From: Atkinsonella hypoxylon
Taxonomy: Eukaryota; Ascomycota; Sordariomycetes; Hypocreales; Clavicipitaceae
Length of the DNA stretch: 64,000 bases
Reading direction: 5' to 3'
Assembly: GCA_000729835.1 (NCBI GenBank)
Contig: JFHB01000100.1
Span: 45,090-109,089 of the forward strand
Shown: positions 48,501 through 59,716 of the stretch, piece by piece
Layout of the letters: each line of letters begins with the position of its first letter
Position numbering within the stretch: the first letter of the stretch is position 1
Position numbers and translations under genes: made by a program
Notes under the pieces: generated by a model
Told to the model about the DNA's origin: nothing
Seen by the model: only the letters and a program-made list of their open reading frames with translations
Databases searched by the model: none

Positions 48501-51500
48501 GCGGTTTGATGGTCATGCTGTATTTACTATTTGTAGCACGAACAAGATGTTATTCTCGCACGCCGAACATTGAGGCCATGTACTCCGTACAATTATGGAG
48601 CTTCCAAAAAGCCAAGCAAAGGTACAAAGCCATTGCACCTGCAGCAGAAAGGAGAAGCGGGCTGCGAATCATTTCGAGCGCGCGTCTGTGTGTACGTACT
48701 CTAGGTACCAAAGGTATCCGAGCTAATTCAGCTGATGCGGCGTGCTGCTTGCGTGTCCGTCGCCGCTTGGCCGGCGGCCACCTCGATCGTAAGCAAGTAC
48801 CAAGCCAGTGATTCATCGTCCACCAACCACCATCATGCCATCATGGCAGCCTGACGGGAAGGACTACGGTGTTTTTGTGTTTTTGATGCAAGGGCAGGCA
48901 GGATAAAAGGCGTGCCGGGCATCGGTAGTACTGCTGCTAATCCTGTATGGTGGCGGCGGAACCCATCAACCGGCGACGACTGCTGTGAGCCCGTCGTTTG
49001 TCGCTGCGGAGAAACGGGGCACGGCGCGAAGAGACGGGCTGCAGACCAGACGACTTTGCCAGCAGAGTCCATGTCCAAACTTTAGAAAGATTGAACGGAT
49101 AATTTCTGTGAATGGATGTACGGAATAAATGGATGTGACTGGATGTGACTGGCCGTGGATGATTCCCAAGCACCTTCCCGCCAGAACGACGAAACGCGGC
49201 GCCTTGTGTCTTGATTGGCGCAACGCCTTGCATCTTGAAACAAAGCGGACCCGCTCTCTTTCCCGCCCACATCTTGACACCCGCTTGCCTTCCTTGTCTG
49301 GCAATCTGGCATCGGCTCTGGGGACAATCGCCATTCACTGACTGGTGACTGGTGAAGATGACCGGCCTGCCAAACCACCTGCCAGCCAACAATGGTCTCG
49401 GGCTCAAGAAAAGACCATGCTTAGATCGGGCGTCAACGCTAGAAGAAAGACGAGTTGGGTAGGTCCCTAGGTACCTAGATAACTAAGTCATGCAGTTCGG
49501 CAGGATTCAGATGTGAGCGTTCGGGCCTCACTTTGGGCCCGGCTGTGCTTTTCGTTGCAGATTACCAAACAAGTGCTGCAGGTGAGGATGGACGCAAGAT
49601 GAATGTGCCTCTGCAATCTACACAGTAGTTAATACAATCTACGAGCGTGCACAATCACAAGAGGCGCCAAAAGAAAGCCCCTGAGCTTGTTCTGCTGCAC
49701 GGACCTTGACTCGTCGCCACCGCCAATTGAAGCATACATAAGTTGCATGCGCCAAACTGATGCAGGGGAGATCAATTGTAGAACTAGCAATTTCCTGCGA
49801 GAAATCATTCCCGCCCGCCAACAAAGTAAAGAGCACCGCATTGCAGCACCGAAAAGCGTCTTCTGAGGGGGAACCAATTCTGGACAGCAACTGAATCTGA
49901 ATTGTCAACCATGAGACCTCAGCTGCTTCGCTAACGCTGAGTCCGTTGCCACATGCAGGACCGTCTGGAATTTCGCCTGCAACCACTTACTTACACAAGT
50001 CTCGCACGAGTCTCGCCACGAGTCTCGCCACGTCACATTTAATTCTTGCGTTCCATACCACTGGGTTTTATTTCCTAGCGTCAGTCCCCATCTTCGCTAC
50101 AGTCAAGACGGGTACCTGCGACACACTGCGACAACCCTGAGGCTTAGCCCCAGAGCCTACACCTGCTTTCCCATTGGTTCAAGGAGAATAAAAACTCTTT
50201 CAAGAATATCTATCATTGGCTGTACTCCGCAGATGCTGCTGAGCTAACCACTCCTGTCTGTTACCAGCCAGGCCACCTTTATCACACACTGCCCACCCAC
50301 CCGTCTTAAATACCTACTGCATCACTCCCGACGATTTCGTCTCGCGTTTCCAGTTTCACTGTAAAAGTACACTAGGTACTTGTAGCGCAAAGATTATCCC
50401 TCCGAGCGCGGGAAAGAAACTAAATTGGTAACGAGCTGCATTATGCACGTATTGTCAGTATACTTTGGTTCCACTGGGTAATGGGGCGCTCGGTACTTTC
50501 GCTCACTGCAACCTCGGCGCGCAAACTCAAGTACCGCTAACTAATGATCAGCTCGTGACCTATTTGGCGCCTTGCCGCAGTAAAGGGATGCCCTTGTGCA
50601 AGAAAGACGTGCTCTCTGACTCCTGCTGCTCCACCACACGCCCCCCCCCCCCCTCTCCCCCTTTCCCCGGCCCCCCGATTGCCTATCTGGGCAATCACGG
50701 CCATCTGACTGGTATGCGGATGGGTGACATAGACGGATCATGCACTCACAGATAAGAAGAGCGCTCATATGGGAATCCAGGCATTTGGTCCGTTTACATT
50801 TACAGGTTATCCTGAAGGCCGGAGCTCTCCCGGTGTCCTGAGGAAAACGTCCCCATGGAGCGTTACATTTGCCCATCCCAACCGAGACCAGCATGTGTCA
50901 CTCACTCACTGCTGCTGCGGCTTCAGATGACGCGTTTTAATCATCGCTGTGCGAACCACATGGTGCGAAAGGTGTTATGCCACGCAGGTCTCAAGTCACA
51001 AAGGCAACTGCCACCGTCATGAGAGATCTGGTCACTCACGCCCACTGACTGCTGAAGAATGCAACTGATCTAGTGCCATCCCACACAAGATGGATGTGAA
51101 GGGATGCGTTCGTAGCACAGACGAACATCATCACAATCACCCAAGCTGTTTAGGGTTCGATCGCTGGCGAGGGGCAGCAAGGGCGGGCTCATGACTTGAA
51201 CCACACCTCCGACGTCCCAACCAGCCGATGGTTTCAAGACATGGAGACGAGATGGCTTTCATTCGGCCCATCTCCCCCACGTCCTCATGTCCATCGTGGT
51301 GCCTCACGAAGAAGAAGGCATTCATTCCGGTCTTGTTCGTCCTTCATGCGCCCTGGCAAGTTGACTCTAAGTACAGCGGATCCGAGTTGCCTTCCGTCCA
51401 TCCCCGTCCATCCCCGTCAATCCCCGTCAATCCCACTGCACGGCGGCACCGGGCGGCCCAAGCCGAACAACTTGACGGAAGCATGCCCGTCCACCGGTCA

Positions 51501-52606
51501 GTCCCTCAGGGAGAATGCCGCAACACAAAAGTTTTCATTTATATTATACAGGCACTACTACGACAGCAGATTCAAAAAGCCCTTTTTTAGCTGCATCACC
51601 AAGTCACAAACCCGTCGCCCAAGTCGCCTGGCCACACAAAGCGAAAGCAACCCCCCCCCCCCCTCCCTCCCTCCTCCTCCTCCTCCTCTTGCGCCCCACC
51701 GCGCGTCAATCACCCGAGCACCCCTGGACCAGACCAGCCCAAGCAAAGGGGGGAAGGCCCCATGTACATACAATACACAACCCCCTGAATGATTTTCCGC
51801 AATCGACGCTCTTAGCACGATACGCGAAATTACTATAATAATGCTGCGGAAAATCTGTGTAACTTGGCAATAAGATGAGGGAGCTTAGAGACTTTGATCT
51901 AGCTTTTTTCCATGATGAGTTCAAGTACAGTAATGTCTAGCAAGGTGACTCTCGATTGGCCAGAGTCCCGTAAAGCAGATTGGTATAAAAAAAATAAAAA
52001 CTATTCGGTTGGACCGTATAGGTAGCAGATCTCGGTGCTAACTGATTGGATGGTGTCCACCCGCTAGTGATGCGCACACCCTTCCCTCGGGCTAGCCAAT
52101 AGGACTAAAAGCCACGATTTCAAGGTGCGGCTGGTGCGGTGCTGCCGGCGGCTTCTGTGGCTGAAAGTGAAAATCTCATGGTGGCGTAGGGATGCCCGAT
52201 GGCGAAGCCTATACAACCAGCGACCAGACAGAAATCAGGCGTCGATTCACAGTCTACTTGGAACTTTTTTCTTTTTTTTTTTTTTTTTTTTTTTTGGAGG
52301 TGTCACGTTTCCCCCCCATTCACTGCGCTGCCCCTAATGCCGCATCTCAACACGATTTGTGGAACGGGGGAAAACTGCAGTGCATGCAACCAATAGGCTC
52401 ATTTAACATGCTGTGCCGGATCCCTGCCTCGTCCGGCAGACGGGCGCTTAGAGATGTGTTTAAGCGCCGGTTTCAGGAGGCGCCGTTTATAGCGCACTAC
52501 CGCGGCCCATAGACAACATAGAGCTTTTTTTTTTTACTTCTTCTTGCATGCTGCTATTAAGCGCTTGGCCTGGTTATTTTATATCTCCTTTATTATTATT
52601 ATTAAT

Positions 52607-52646
52607 ATACACTAGCTGGCTAGAACCTCTACTGACTAATCCACCG
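52607..52646 (+). repeat. Dispersed repeat, family 2, copy 2
   Basis: Forty bases matching 15917-15956 at 36 positions. Two of the four differences are G in copy 1 and A in copy 2. It has an ATTATT-rich left flank. Confidence 0.75.
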
Positions 52647-52976
52647 GGATCTCCTTTATTATTGCATTTGAGAGTTTTGTATTAATCATCTTCCATGAGT
52701 AGTAGAAAATATGAGACCATCTACTGGTATGGTGATTCAATCATTATTTTACAACAGGGAACAAGACATGCGTCGATCCAGCGCGGTCAATCTTATCTCT
52801 TGTCATTCGAGACCCGGGTGTGAATATGGACAAACTCCAAGAATGAGGTCAGTGGACATGTTTGCCCCACGTAAAGCCTCAATTCACAGCCGGAGGAGCG
52901 TCACTGGCTCTGGAATGACACGACTCGGCCATCACTGACTGAGGTCGAGCAGGCGTGGCCTAATATGCTTGAATGC

Positions 52977-53172
52977 GAGGACGTCCGAACAAGACATGCA
53001 GTAGTGGCGCGTAATGTCTGTTCATTAAGGACGTCCTGAAAAAGACATGTAATGCAGTAGCACGTAACGTCTGTTCATCGAGCACGTCTGAACAAGACAT
53101 GTAGCGGCACGTAACGTTGTACATTGAGGACGTCTGAACAAGAACATATAGTAGTAGCGTGTAACAGTTCAT
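52977..53172. repeat. Minisatellite, about four units of 46-53 bp
   Basis: Units start at about 52977, 53027, 53080 and 53126. Each opens with GAGGACGTC or a close variant, continues with GAACAAGACATG, then AGTAGCRCGTAA and CTGTTCATT. Units differ by small indels and substitutions. The sequence is intergenic. Confidence 0.9.
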
Positions 53173-53805
53173 CGCCCGAGCCTCCAATTTTATTAGTCCT
53201 GGCCGCGTTTCCCAAATCAACTTCAGCACTTCTACCCTGTACAAGCATGAAAGAACAATACACGGAAAGGAAGTGAAGAAATCACTAAATCAAACCTCCG
53301 TCTCCACACCCGATGAATGCCTGTCCGCTTCTGCCACGGACCATTCGGCATGAATGACACAAGGCTTGCCTCGCAGACATTGAGTGCTGGTATACCCAGT
53401 GTAATAGTGACCTCTTGCTCATGTTGGCGGGCTCTTCTTGCGGAACCAGCCACCGTCCATTTCGTCGCTGCTGTCCTCGGCGTTGCTGAGGTGGGTGGCC
53501 AAGGGGATTTGGACGCTCCTCCGATGGTAGCCGGGCATAATGGTGCTTTCTGTCCTGTCAGGCCAGACCTTGAATGACACCCGACTCACTTCATTCAATG
53601 GATAGAAAGACTGTTATAATACGCCGCGGTTTATGTGATCAACATTCTGGAGATTTTGTTGCAACCCTCACTCGTATCCTGAAAGCCTCGTCTGTCTCAT
53701 ATGGTTGATGTCATCCATTTCCCCCCATACCCGGCACTTCTACTGCCAATGCCGGGCTATCATGTGTCTTCATGGCATGAACAGAAGCCTCACCCCAACA
53801 CCACG

Positions 53806-53830
53806 CACACACACACACACACACACACAC
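53806..53830. repeat. (AC)n microsatellite
   Basis: About twelve AC dinucleotides followed by CCC and an A-rich stretch. It lies just downstream of the minus-strand CDK1 stop codon. Confidence 0.9.
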
Positions 53831-53885
53831 CCAAAAAAAAAGAAAACCGTCAATTGTTGGTTGCGCACAAGTCTACCACCTGTCT

Positions 53886-55101
53886 CTAATTGTAATAGCC
53901 ATTTATGCGGCCAACCTCTTCTTGTTGGTCGGCGAGGTAGTCCTCAAAGTACGGGTGGTTGCAGGCTTGCTTGGCAGAGATGCGACCAGCAGGATCGTAT
54001 ACCAACATCATCTCGAGAAGCTCCAGACCTTTTTCATCAAGGTTTTGGCAGAGTGGTTGTCTGTAATCTCGTTTCCATTTGGGAAATGAGGACTTGAAGT
54101 CCGGATATGAGGTGACGCCAGGCCAAACTTCTTCATCTGGAGTTCCGAGTGCTCTGTACGCGAGAAGGAAGAAGTCAGTCTATCATGTTCTTCACTCAGA
54201 CATCACCATTCCTGTATACTAGTGTGCTTATGCGTTACATACCGGAAGATCCTGAAGATCTCATCGATTTCCGAGTCACCAGGGAATAGCGGTTTCCGTG
54301 TACACATCTCAGCAAAGATGCAGCCGACTGACCACATATCGACGCCTGTAGAGTATTGCCTGCCACCCAGAAGGATTTCGGGCGCACGGTACCACAAGGT
54401 AACGACTTCGTGAGTATAGGTCCTGAGCGGCACGCCGAACGCGCGTGCGAGACCAAAGTCTGCCAACTTTAGGTTTCCCTCTTTATCAATCAGCAAGTTC
54501 TGCGGCTTCAAGTCACGATGCAGCACTCTTCGCGAGTGACAGTATTTAATTCCCTCACACAACTGCATCATGAACTTGCGGATAACAACATCACTAAGCC
54601 CAAGTTGCATAATTGTCGTTGAGGATCCCTCAGGAAGTGGCTTTCCTCGTCCACCGTCGCTAATAGGTAATGCCTCCATATACTTCTTCAGATCGAGGTC
54701 GAGGAATTCAAAGACAAGGTAGAGCTTGTGGCCGTCGGAATGAACAATGTTAAATAGCCGGACAATATTGTCATCCTTCATCTCTTTCAGCAGGGAAATC
54801 TCGCGAATAGCAGTGCTAGGAACGCCTTCATCTTCGGCTTCGAGTCGAATCTTCTTCAGGGCAACAATTCGGCCATTGTTGGCGAGATCACGAGCTTTGT
54901 AGACGACACCGTACGTGCCTATTTCATGGGTATTAGCCTGACGGGTAGGGAATGCGTCGCCACGGGGAGTACCAGTCTTGTCGAGAGTGGTGCGATGTCG
55001 AGCATAAAGCGACATGGAAAGCGCGAGGAGATTCAATCTGGCACAGGGAAAAAAGAGCACTCACCCTCGCCAACCTTTTCCAGTTTCTGGTAGTTCTCCA
55101 T
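53886..55101 (-). CDS. cdk1: Cyclin-dependent kinase 1 (Cdc2/Cdc28)
   Basis: Three exons (55101-55065, 54918-54243, 54153-53886) give 326 aa. Introns are 146 and 89 bp. The first follows MENYQKLEKVGE and splits the first Gly of the ATP loop (G-TYGVVYKA). Diagnostic features are VALKKI with the catalytic Lys, an exact PSTAIRE helix (VPSTAIREISLL), catalytic HRDLKPQN, DFGLARAFGVP, a T-loop Thr in THEVVTLWYRAPEI, and DMWSVGCIFAEM. A short insertion between FLDLDLKKYMEALP and the C-lobe (SDGGRGKPLPEG) is typical of filamentous fungal orthologues and explains the length above the roughly 298 aa of animal and yeast forms. This is the master kinase of the cell cycle, acting with B-type and G1 cyclins. 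A pure T-tract on the coding strand lies four bases upstream of the ATG. Confidence 0.97.
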
Positions 55102-55960
55102 GACGAAAAAAAAAAAAAAAAAAGCCTTCTTCTTGAAGACTTCCTCACAAACAAATTCCCGGAGGGCGAAGGGTCCCTATCAAACTGACCTGCCCACCCT
55201 GAACAGGAAGTAGAAAGAAGGAGAAAGGAAGGGCGTGCGGGTGCGCTACGAGGGAACACAATTGTCCGCCTGTACAAAGACAGCAGAGCAGGAACAATGT
55301 TCGGGCGGGAGAAAAGTGCAAAAGTGTCGTTCTGCCCCTTCGTCCTCTCTTGAACCGAAGTAGCGGGTTGGTGAATGAACGAAAATGACAAGCTGGCCAG
55401 GTCTGGCTGGCTGGTTTCGTCGCCGTAGCGAGCAAAGCAGGCGAGGGGTCAACACACCAGACTTTACGCATCAGACTGTTCGCTTTCGCGATGGACAGCG
55501 CTGGCGCGGGGCGAGAAGACGCGCCTCGACGTGGGGGCGGCGGGTAGAGACTGCCTACCCTAGGTACCCAGGTACCTAGGTACTATCACGGTCACGCCAT
55601 GGAGGGAGCTGGCGATCACAGAAAGCACGCAGTTGCGGCGATGTGAAAGAAAAGTACAGAGAATTGCAAATATAGAAATTGCAAGCCTCGAGCCCAACAA
55701 TTACTGATTCATAGCGTCGGGGCATGCCGGCGCTTGGATGCAGAAACTTGCATCTGTTGTATAGGTACGGAGTACTTTCATCCGTGTTTGTTGTCAATGT
55801 TTACGTTAGGTGTCGTCTCCCAGGTACCGCCTACCTAGTCCCCAAGCCATCGATCGACCTTAGCACGCGTATTCCGTACGGTTGTCCAGCGGGGTATATC
55901 GATAAGCCAAGTTCCGTTCCGTTTACGGAATAACTAATCCACGCTTTACTCAACCAGGCC
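55102..55960. other. CDK1 upstream region / IMPACT gene 3' flank
   Basis: An 18-base A-tract (55106-55123; T-tract in the CDK1 sense) abuts the CDK1 start. CCTAGGTACCCAGG-type sequence is at 55559-55582. Three TACGGARTA-type motifs lie at 55766, 55870 and 55924, the last just downstream of the IMPACT-family stop. No further gene is supported. Confidence 0.65.
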
Positions 55961-57629
55961 TCACTTCTCACAGCCCGCCGTCTTTCCACCACCATCATCA
56001 GTGTGTCTCAGGTCCAATATCTCGCTCAACCGCAACCGTCCCTTTGCACCCCAGCCCGACGGCCCGGCTTCGACATCCGGCCGCACAGCAACATACCAGC
56101 TCCAAGCTCTCCTGTCAAGTTCATCCCCCCGTAGCACGCCCGCCCAGCTCCTAAACAGCAGCCGTAATGCCCCGAGCAGTCTCCCCAAGTTGACTTGCTT
56201 CTCATCATTCAACGCCGCCAGCGTCTTCTTGCCTTCGCCGCCGCTACCGCCGCCGCCTCCGGAAGGAGCCGTGGCAAAGCTGCGAAGGAGATAATTCCTC
56301 GACCCCTCAGGCCGGTGAACGGGCATCCCTAAGGAAGGTGTCTTGTTGTTGTCGAGGTCCAGACCCCAGAGTGCCTCGCCTGCAAGCGTGCATGTTCGTC
56401 GCCGCGAGGACAGTGCGTCGTTGAGACAATCTCGCATGAGCCGCCAACGATCAGGACCGAGCATGACACCGCCATACCATCGTGTCAACACCACCAGCGT
56501 GTTTGTAATGTCTGCCTCGCGCATGACTCCGAGTAGAAACTTGCCACAGCCGGATTCCCCGTCGTCAAAGGATGCTTCTTGTACGAGCGGCGAGTTTCCA
56601 TAGCTGGACCGCAGCGCCCACGCGTTATGCGTTGCCGTCTCGAGCTCGGGTTTAGCCGCCATGAGGCCATTCATCAGACTGGTCCGTAAAGAAGGCGAAG
56701 ACAGACTGGCCGCGTGTGCGATGAAAGTCGATCCCTTGGACGTCAGTTTTTGGCTCGCTGTCCATATCCTTGTCTTGTCTGCCGTGGTAGTATCCGCCCT
56801 CGTCACTACGTCAGATGCGGATGCGGGCTCGGACCCTGAAGCCTGGTCGTTATCTAGTCTCCATGTATATCCCCCTCTCTTGAGAACCGGAATCTCCCTC
56901 CCCAGTACTTTCACTTTCGGCTGGCCTTCTGGGACCTGTGTCTCACCACCAGCCGGAGCCTTCTCAATCCCGATGCTGATCGCCTTGGACCTTGAATTCG
57001 CGCTCACGACAGCTTGGCTGAGGCTCAGCCTGCTACTTGGGGGTTGCCCAGGCATGGTAAATCGTAGCAATTCCACGGCAAATGCCAACACTAGCGGCGC
57101 TCTATTGGTAACAATCGTAGTCTGACGAATGGCTTCCTCGTCTTCGTCCACGGGAAGGTCGAGCGAGTTCTCCAGCTCATCGGGTGTCATGGAGCTGTAA
57201 TCCAAATCGCGTCTGTGAGGCTCCAACCTCGGTTTCTTCGCGCTGGGCGACGTGGCCGACGCGTCCCCTTCAGCGGTGCGTTTAGACGTCTTTCTGCTAC
57301 GAGATTTGCACGCCGTGTGGAACGACTTGGCGAGTTTGGCGTCGGCGATGGCTGATTCTACTGCAGAAAGGGGTGCTTGTGCGATTTGCTCAATGCTAAG
57401 ATGAGTTTATTAACACTGAATTGGAAATCGTCTGCTGCTTTATTTTTTCTTCTTCTTTTTTTTTCAAATCTTTTCCAGAAACGGAAGCTAACTTGTTGCA
57501 CAAGATGGGAATTTACCTCCGGAGATTCTTAGACTGCAACGATTTGACATGGCCCATGGCTGCCATCATCGAAACCTTGCGTGATGTGAGCATCCGGAGG
57601 AGCTCCTGTATGTCGCCGTGGCCGGACAT
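55961..57629 (-). CDS. IMPACT/YIH1-family (UPF0029) protein
   Basis: Two exons (57629-57517, 57395-55961) give 515 aa. The 121-bp intron has a GTAAAT donor and TTAG acceptor in phase. Exon 1 encodes MSGHGDIQELLRMLTSRKV, a conserved fungal N terminus. A basic Ser/Lys/Arg segment with AKKPRLEPHRRD follows and could be a nuclear signal. The Impact domain covers about residues 210-375: STFIAHAASLSSP, HNAWALRSSYG, SFDDGESGCGKFLLGVM and LTRWYGGVMLGPDRWRLM are the expected core blocks. In yeast, YIH1 binds GCN1 and restrains GCN2 signalling, but this protein is much longer and lacks a recognisable N-terminal RWD domain, so that role is not assured. Gly-rich linker GGGGGSGGEG sits near residue 425. 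It is divergent from the OMS1-like gene over 300 bp. Confidence 0.88.
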
Positions 57630-57929
57630 GGCGTGACGGAACAAGACTATCGTCACAGCAAAAGATGTTGGACTAGCACAGGATTGCAAAACATTTGCGT
57701 GTCAAGTTAATTGTGTAGTCTGAATAACGCATGCTCTAGAACTGATGCAGCTGAAGCTCCATCCAATAAAAAGCCCCATATCGGCCCGTTCGCAGATCCG
57801 CAGACCGGGCCAAAAAAAACCCAGCCCTATGCCTTTTTGCTTCCCAATTGCACTGGAAATCTCCATCTGCCCTCACGAGCACCCAGCGCTTACGGACTAA
57901 CCACGAGCACACAAAGCCATGCTACATCC
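57630..57929. promoter_or_regulatory. Shared divergent promoter region
   Basis: Exactly 300 bp separate the ATGs of the minus-strand IMPACT-family gene and the plus-strand OMS1-like gene, so both must be transcribed from or through this segment. I see no TATA box or binding site that I would name. Confidence 0.6.
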
Positions 57930-59130
57930 ATGAGTGCCGTCACCACGCGTGGCCTCTCCCGAGCCACCTGTCTACGGCGCTGCGCATCAACCTCATCCAA
58001 GGTTCCCAAACCGCCTTCCTCTCCACCACCGCCCATCAGGCCATACAAGCCGTAGGTGAAACTACCTGCGACTTCCTCATAGAACAAGTGCTCACCAAGT
58101 CTTTCCAAGCGCCGCTCAAAAACCGCCTCCTCGATCCACCACTTCCGCGTCCGCCCCAAACCCCCAACACGACACCCTCCAGAGCCTATGGCGCCGCTCC
58201 TGGCTCCCTCTCTCCGGTGCCGCCCTCGTCGCCGGCTTCCTGGGCTTCTACATCGTTGGAACCGCAACCGCGTCTGTCAAGCAATGTCCTTGTTCCATCC
58301 ACGAACATGATGCCCCGACCGGCCGACCGCCCGCCCTGACAGGCGACAACGCCGAGCACTTCGACAAGGAACTTGACCTCCCGGAATGGTGGATGGGTAT
58401 CAAAAAGCTCCGTAAAAGACTCGCCGCCCGCGCACAAGGCGACGTCCTCGAGCTGGCCGTGGGAACAGGTCGCAACCTCCAGTACTACAACTGGGACGGC
58501 ATAGCTCCAGCACGCGGCAACTCCAAGGCCGCGGAGAATCGTCGTCCCACGGGGATAACGTCCTTCACAGGGCTAGACATATCGACCGATATGCTGGACG
58601 TGGCGCGAAAACGACTCCTCGAGACCGTGCCCACCATGAAAGACGCCGATCCAATCGTCACAAGGGCCACCATGGCGGACCACACGGGCGGGCAACTATC
58701 CTTATTGAACAATCGACTGCGGCTCATACAGTCGGATGCGCATCGCACACTGCCGCTCGCCAGGACGAGTAACGGAAGCGCAGGAAAACCATATGACACA
58801 ATCATACAAACATTTGGGCTGTGCTCCGTGTCAGACCCCGTCGCCGTACTATGCAACCTGGCGTCAGCCGTGAAGCCAAACACGGGTCGAATTCTTCTCC
58901 TTGAGCATGGAAAAGGGTGGTACGGCTTTGTGAACGGCCTGTTGGATAAGAACGCTGGAGAACACTTTGAAAAGTACGGGTGCTGGTGGAACAGAGACAT
59001 CGAGGCGCTCGTGGACGAGGCCGTGCAGAAGACGCCGGGGCTGGAGGTTGTGAGGCTGCATCGCCCGAACCTGTTGCAAATGGGTACTTTGGTCTGGGTC
59101 GAGCTCCGGATGAAGAAGCAGGAGGCATAA
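57930..59130 (+). CDS. oms1: OMS1-like mitochondrial methyltransferase
   Basis: Two exons, 57930-58051 and 58110-59130, give 380 aa. The 58-bp intron has donor GTAGGT and acceptor TTCCAAG. An earlier in-frame acceptor (TCATAG, 58082) would leave an improbable 31-bp intron and a 389-aa protein. The N terminus (MSAVTTRGLSRATCLRRCAS) is Arg/Ser/Thr-rich without acidic residues, as in mitochondrial presequences. A hydrophobic segment at about 72-92 (around LSGAALVAGFLGFYIVG) is the single membrane anchor typical of yeast OMS1. A SAM-binding motif I (VLELAVGTGRN) follows at 153-163. GLDISTDMLDVARKRL, YDTIIQTFGLCSV and LLLEHGKGWYG are further class I methyltransferase blocks. Yeast Oms1 is an inner-membrane protein linked to respiratory function. 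The substrate is not evident here. Confidence 0.88.
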
Positions 59131-59716
59131 AGGACGGAGCAAATTGTGTACAACAAGCATGTGAGTGAGACTGTTTACTGCTGGCTTGGGTACCGCCATC
59201 GTTGTTCCACGCGAATAATTCCTAACAATGCTCAAACATGAGAAACTAAAAAACATGTATAAATTAGTAAGACAAACACCAGATAAAAGGGCAGACAGCA
59301 AAATCGAAGCAAGACGTGTATGAAAAAGTTAATATTCCATGCATCTCTTGTCTCAGCACACGTTTGTTCAGACTTGTTTCAGCGGATGATTCCCTTCGTC
59401 CGCTCGTACATCGTAGGAGTAAAAAGGAGAAAGAAAAAGAAATAGAACACAGAATATCTATATATACATGTTGTATGTCTACAAAGCCTCGAGGTTTTTT
59501 TAATACATAAGGAAAAAAAAAAAAAACAACCAAGATAACCAAAAGTTAGCAGATATAGAGCTAAATCCAATCAAAGCGGCAATGCTCATTTTTAATTGCC
59601 AGCTTTTCTGTCCAAACTCCATGCGCCTTTTCGTGATTGTATGTGAGTAGAAAAAAAAGTAAAGGATATCAGAGGTGTGCCGAAATAATATTAAGGGTGG
59701 AAATGTCGATCGACCA
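59131..59716. other. Intergenic region between convergent OMS1-like and GDS1-like genes
   Basis: A/T-rich DNA with A-tracts at about 59511-59525 (two 3' ends are expected here). No gene is supported. Confidence 0.65.

Larger units (their letters stand above)
45573..53885. other. Long gene-poor interval
   Basis: No convincing gene. 45.6-47.4 kb is probably promoter and leader of the cyclin gene. Other contents: a tandem GGCACTA run at 47211-47244, A/T homopolymers at about 47700-47880, CCTAGGTA words at 48710 and 49466-49490, a C-tract at 50641-50653, another at 51650-51663, a 24-base T-tract at about 52272-52295, repeat family 2 copy 2 at 52607-52646, a minisatellite at 52977-53172 and an (AC)n run at 53806-53830. 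A 198-codon frame near 51196-51792 and a 156-codon frame near 48937-49407 lack recognisable domains. Confidence 0.55.
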
